A program made the translations under genes and the position numbers. The notes below the pieces were generated by a model, which searched no databases, was not told where the DNA came from, and saw nothing but the letters and a program-made list of their open reading frames with translations. From assembly GCF_000331515.1 (NCBI RefSeq), contig NZ_AMZO01000030.1:38657-102656 (forward strand): 64,000 nucleotides of DNA, in the 5' to 3' direction. This document shows positions 62,975 to 64,000 of this stretch, one piece after another. The stretch is from Photobacterium marinum (lineage in GTDB: Bacteria > Pseudomonadota > Gammaproteobacteria > Enterobacterales > Vibrionaceae). Positions within the stretch are counted from its first letter, which is position 1. The number at the start of each line of letters is the position of its first letter.

Positions 62975-63889
62975 GTGTTTCGCTCATTACTTATATCAAT
63001 CACTTGTCTGGCATCAATGGCAGCGAACGCCATTGAGTATCAGCGACCGGATGTTAACAGCAAGCTGGTCGGTACAATGGAATATTATCAGGTGAACAAA
63101 GGTGAGAGCCTGGCTGATATTGCAAACAAATATGATGTTGGCTTTCTGGCACTGATGGAAGCCAATAAAGGCGTTGATCCTTTCCTGCCGACACCGGGGA
63201 CACTGCTGACAGTACCTACCCAGTTAATTTTGCCTGATGTGGAGCGAGAGGGCATAGTCATTAATCTTGCAGAGTTGAGATTGTATTACTTCCCGCAGGA
63301 TGATCATGATCGTATGCATGTCTTTCCGATTGGTATTGGACGTGTAGGACGTGAAACACCGCAAATGACGACTCAGGTTAGTCAGAAGATTGAGAATCCG
63401 ACCTGGACCCCGACGGCAAACATTCGTAAAGAATATCGTGAGAAGCATGATATCGAGTTGCCGGCCGTTGTACCTGCCGGTCCGGAAAACCCTCTGGGTG
63501 AATACGCGATGCGACTCAGCTATGGCAGCGGACAGTATCTGATCCACGGAACCAATAAAGATTTCGGTATTGGAATGCGGGTAAGCTCCGGTTGTATTCG
63601 CATGAACCCGTGGGATATTGAGTGGTTATTCCCTCAGGTGCCGGAAGGCACTAAAGTGAGAGTTATCAATCAGCCGTTGAAGCAGACAGTGGAGCCGGAT
63701 GGTTCTTTATATGTTGAAGTTCATCAGCCGCTATCGAAGTCAGAAGAGCAGGTGGGCACACATAAAAGCGTTAAACCGACTGACTTGTTGTTAACATCTG
63801 TTGAAGGTGATGATACCGCGGAAAATCGACTGAATTCTGCTTTGTTCCTGCAAACCGGTGTTCCGACAGAATTGAGGCGGGATATATAA
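62975..63889 (+). CDS. L,D-transpeptidase (YkuD/ErfK family)
   Basis: Periplasmic enzyme linking peptidoglycan stems or attaching Braun-type lipoprotein. Seen: 304 aa; signal peptide 1-19 (ANA); LysM-like domain about 35-85 (QVNKGESLADIANKYDVGFLALM style); catalytic domain with His191 (IHGTNKDFG) and Cys207 in SSGCIRM. Starts with GTG; GGGAG 8 nt upstream. The 7-bp repeat array follows its stop by 6 bp. Confidence 0.93.
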   Translation: MFRSLLISITCLASMAANAIEYQRPDVNSKLVGTMEYYQVNKGESLADIANKYDVGFLALMEANKGVDPFLPTPGTLLTVPTQLILPDVEREGIVINLAELRLYYFPQDDHDRMHVFPIGIGRVGRETPQMTTQVSQKIENPTWTPTANIRKEYREKHDIELPAVVPAGPENPLGEYAMRLSYGSGQYLIHGTNKDFGIGMRVSSGCIRMNPWDIEWLFPQVPEGTKVRVINQPLKQTVEPDGSLYVEVHQPLSKSEEQVGTHKSVKPTDLLLTSVEGDDTAENRLNSALFLQTGVPTELRRDI

Positions 63890-63895
63890 TCTGCG

Positions 63896-63972
63896 AGGCT
63901 AGAGGCTAGAGGCTAGAGGCTAGAGGCTAGAGGCTAGAGGCTAGAGGCTAGAGGCTAGAGGCTAGAGGCTAG
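63896..63972. repeat. Eleven perfect tandem copies of AGGCTAG
   Basis: 77 bp, period 7, no mismatch, beginning 6 bp after the transpeptidase stop. Each unit carries CTAG and supplies TAG stops in all forward frames over 21 bp, so it cannot be read through as protein. A similar GTCTAG follows at 63982-63987. Likely slippage-prone. Confidence 0.95.
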
Positions 63973-64000
63973 TATCTTGTGTCTAGTCCTAAAATAGGTT

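Overview
The window reads as a chromosomal segment of a marine gammaproteobacterium of the Vibrionaceae, most likely Photobacterium or a close relative. Reasons: a secreted GH18 chitinase with a chitin-binding tail, CheV, msrPQ, an E. coli-type tRNA-Gly(UCC), operators fitting enterobacterial/Vibrionaceae FabR, ModE, Fur and CRP, and a MITE-like element ending in TTATACCAACC/GGTTGGTATTAA. Base composition is moderate to AT-rich. Species assignment is inference. There is no rRNA, CRISPR array, prophage or intact IS element.

Layout. 0-5 kb: the end of an unidentified gene overlapping a PRPP-synthetase homologue, cheV, a chitinase, a small ORF and tRNA-Gly. 5-13 kb: yidA-like phosphatase (with a possible sRNA upstream), aspartoacylase, an amidotransferase/Fe-alcohol dehydrogenase operon divergent from a tryptophanase, a fused cytochrome c and an AlkD-type glycosylase. 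13-20 kb: a MaoC-type hydratase with two FabR-like operators upstream, a serine beta-lactamase-fold protein, a CSS/EAL phosphodiesterase with a Fur-like box, and a chemoreceptor. 20-25 kb: two bacterioferritin subunits with complementary active-site losses, a Lon-family protease, a PHP protein and a third ferritin-like protein. 25-31 kb: an outer-membrane protein, a cytochrome P450, a flippase-like membrane protein and a sigZ/permease/thioredoxin cassette. 31-35 kb: a variable interval holding a lipoprotein and an AT-rich glycosyltransferase, separated by the scar of an old tandem duplication.

35-44 kb is transport: a TRAP solute receptor without its membrane partners, a CitAB/DpiBA-type two-component system beside a CitS-type 2-hydroxycarboxylate carrier, and the molybdate set modA-modB-modC-modD under a ModE-like box, followed by a small HAD protein. 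44-50 kb: a MITE, an SRAP protein, a D-aminoacylase-type hydrolase and a large secreted protein of unknown function behind a frameshifted small lipoprotein ORF. 50-64 kb: a CsaA-type tRNA-binding protein, a Fur-box-preceded secreted protein, a long RluA-family pseudouridine synthase, a 2OG-Fe(II) oxygenase, a secreted deaminase-type amidohydrolase, a MATE pump, msrPQ, a double-cupin protein, an L,D-transpeptidase and a terminal array of eleven 7-bp repeats.

Most genes are ordinary chromosomal functions. The best leads are regulatory and evolutionary: the FabR sites, the split-function bacterioferritin pair, the duplication scar at 33.1-33.4 kb, the terminator-ended sRNA candidate at 6.4 kb, the sigZ cassette with a possible leader peptide, and the tryptophanase/alcohol dehydrogenase/amidotransferase cluster. 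No clear new defence or mobile system was found.
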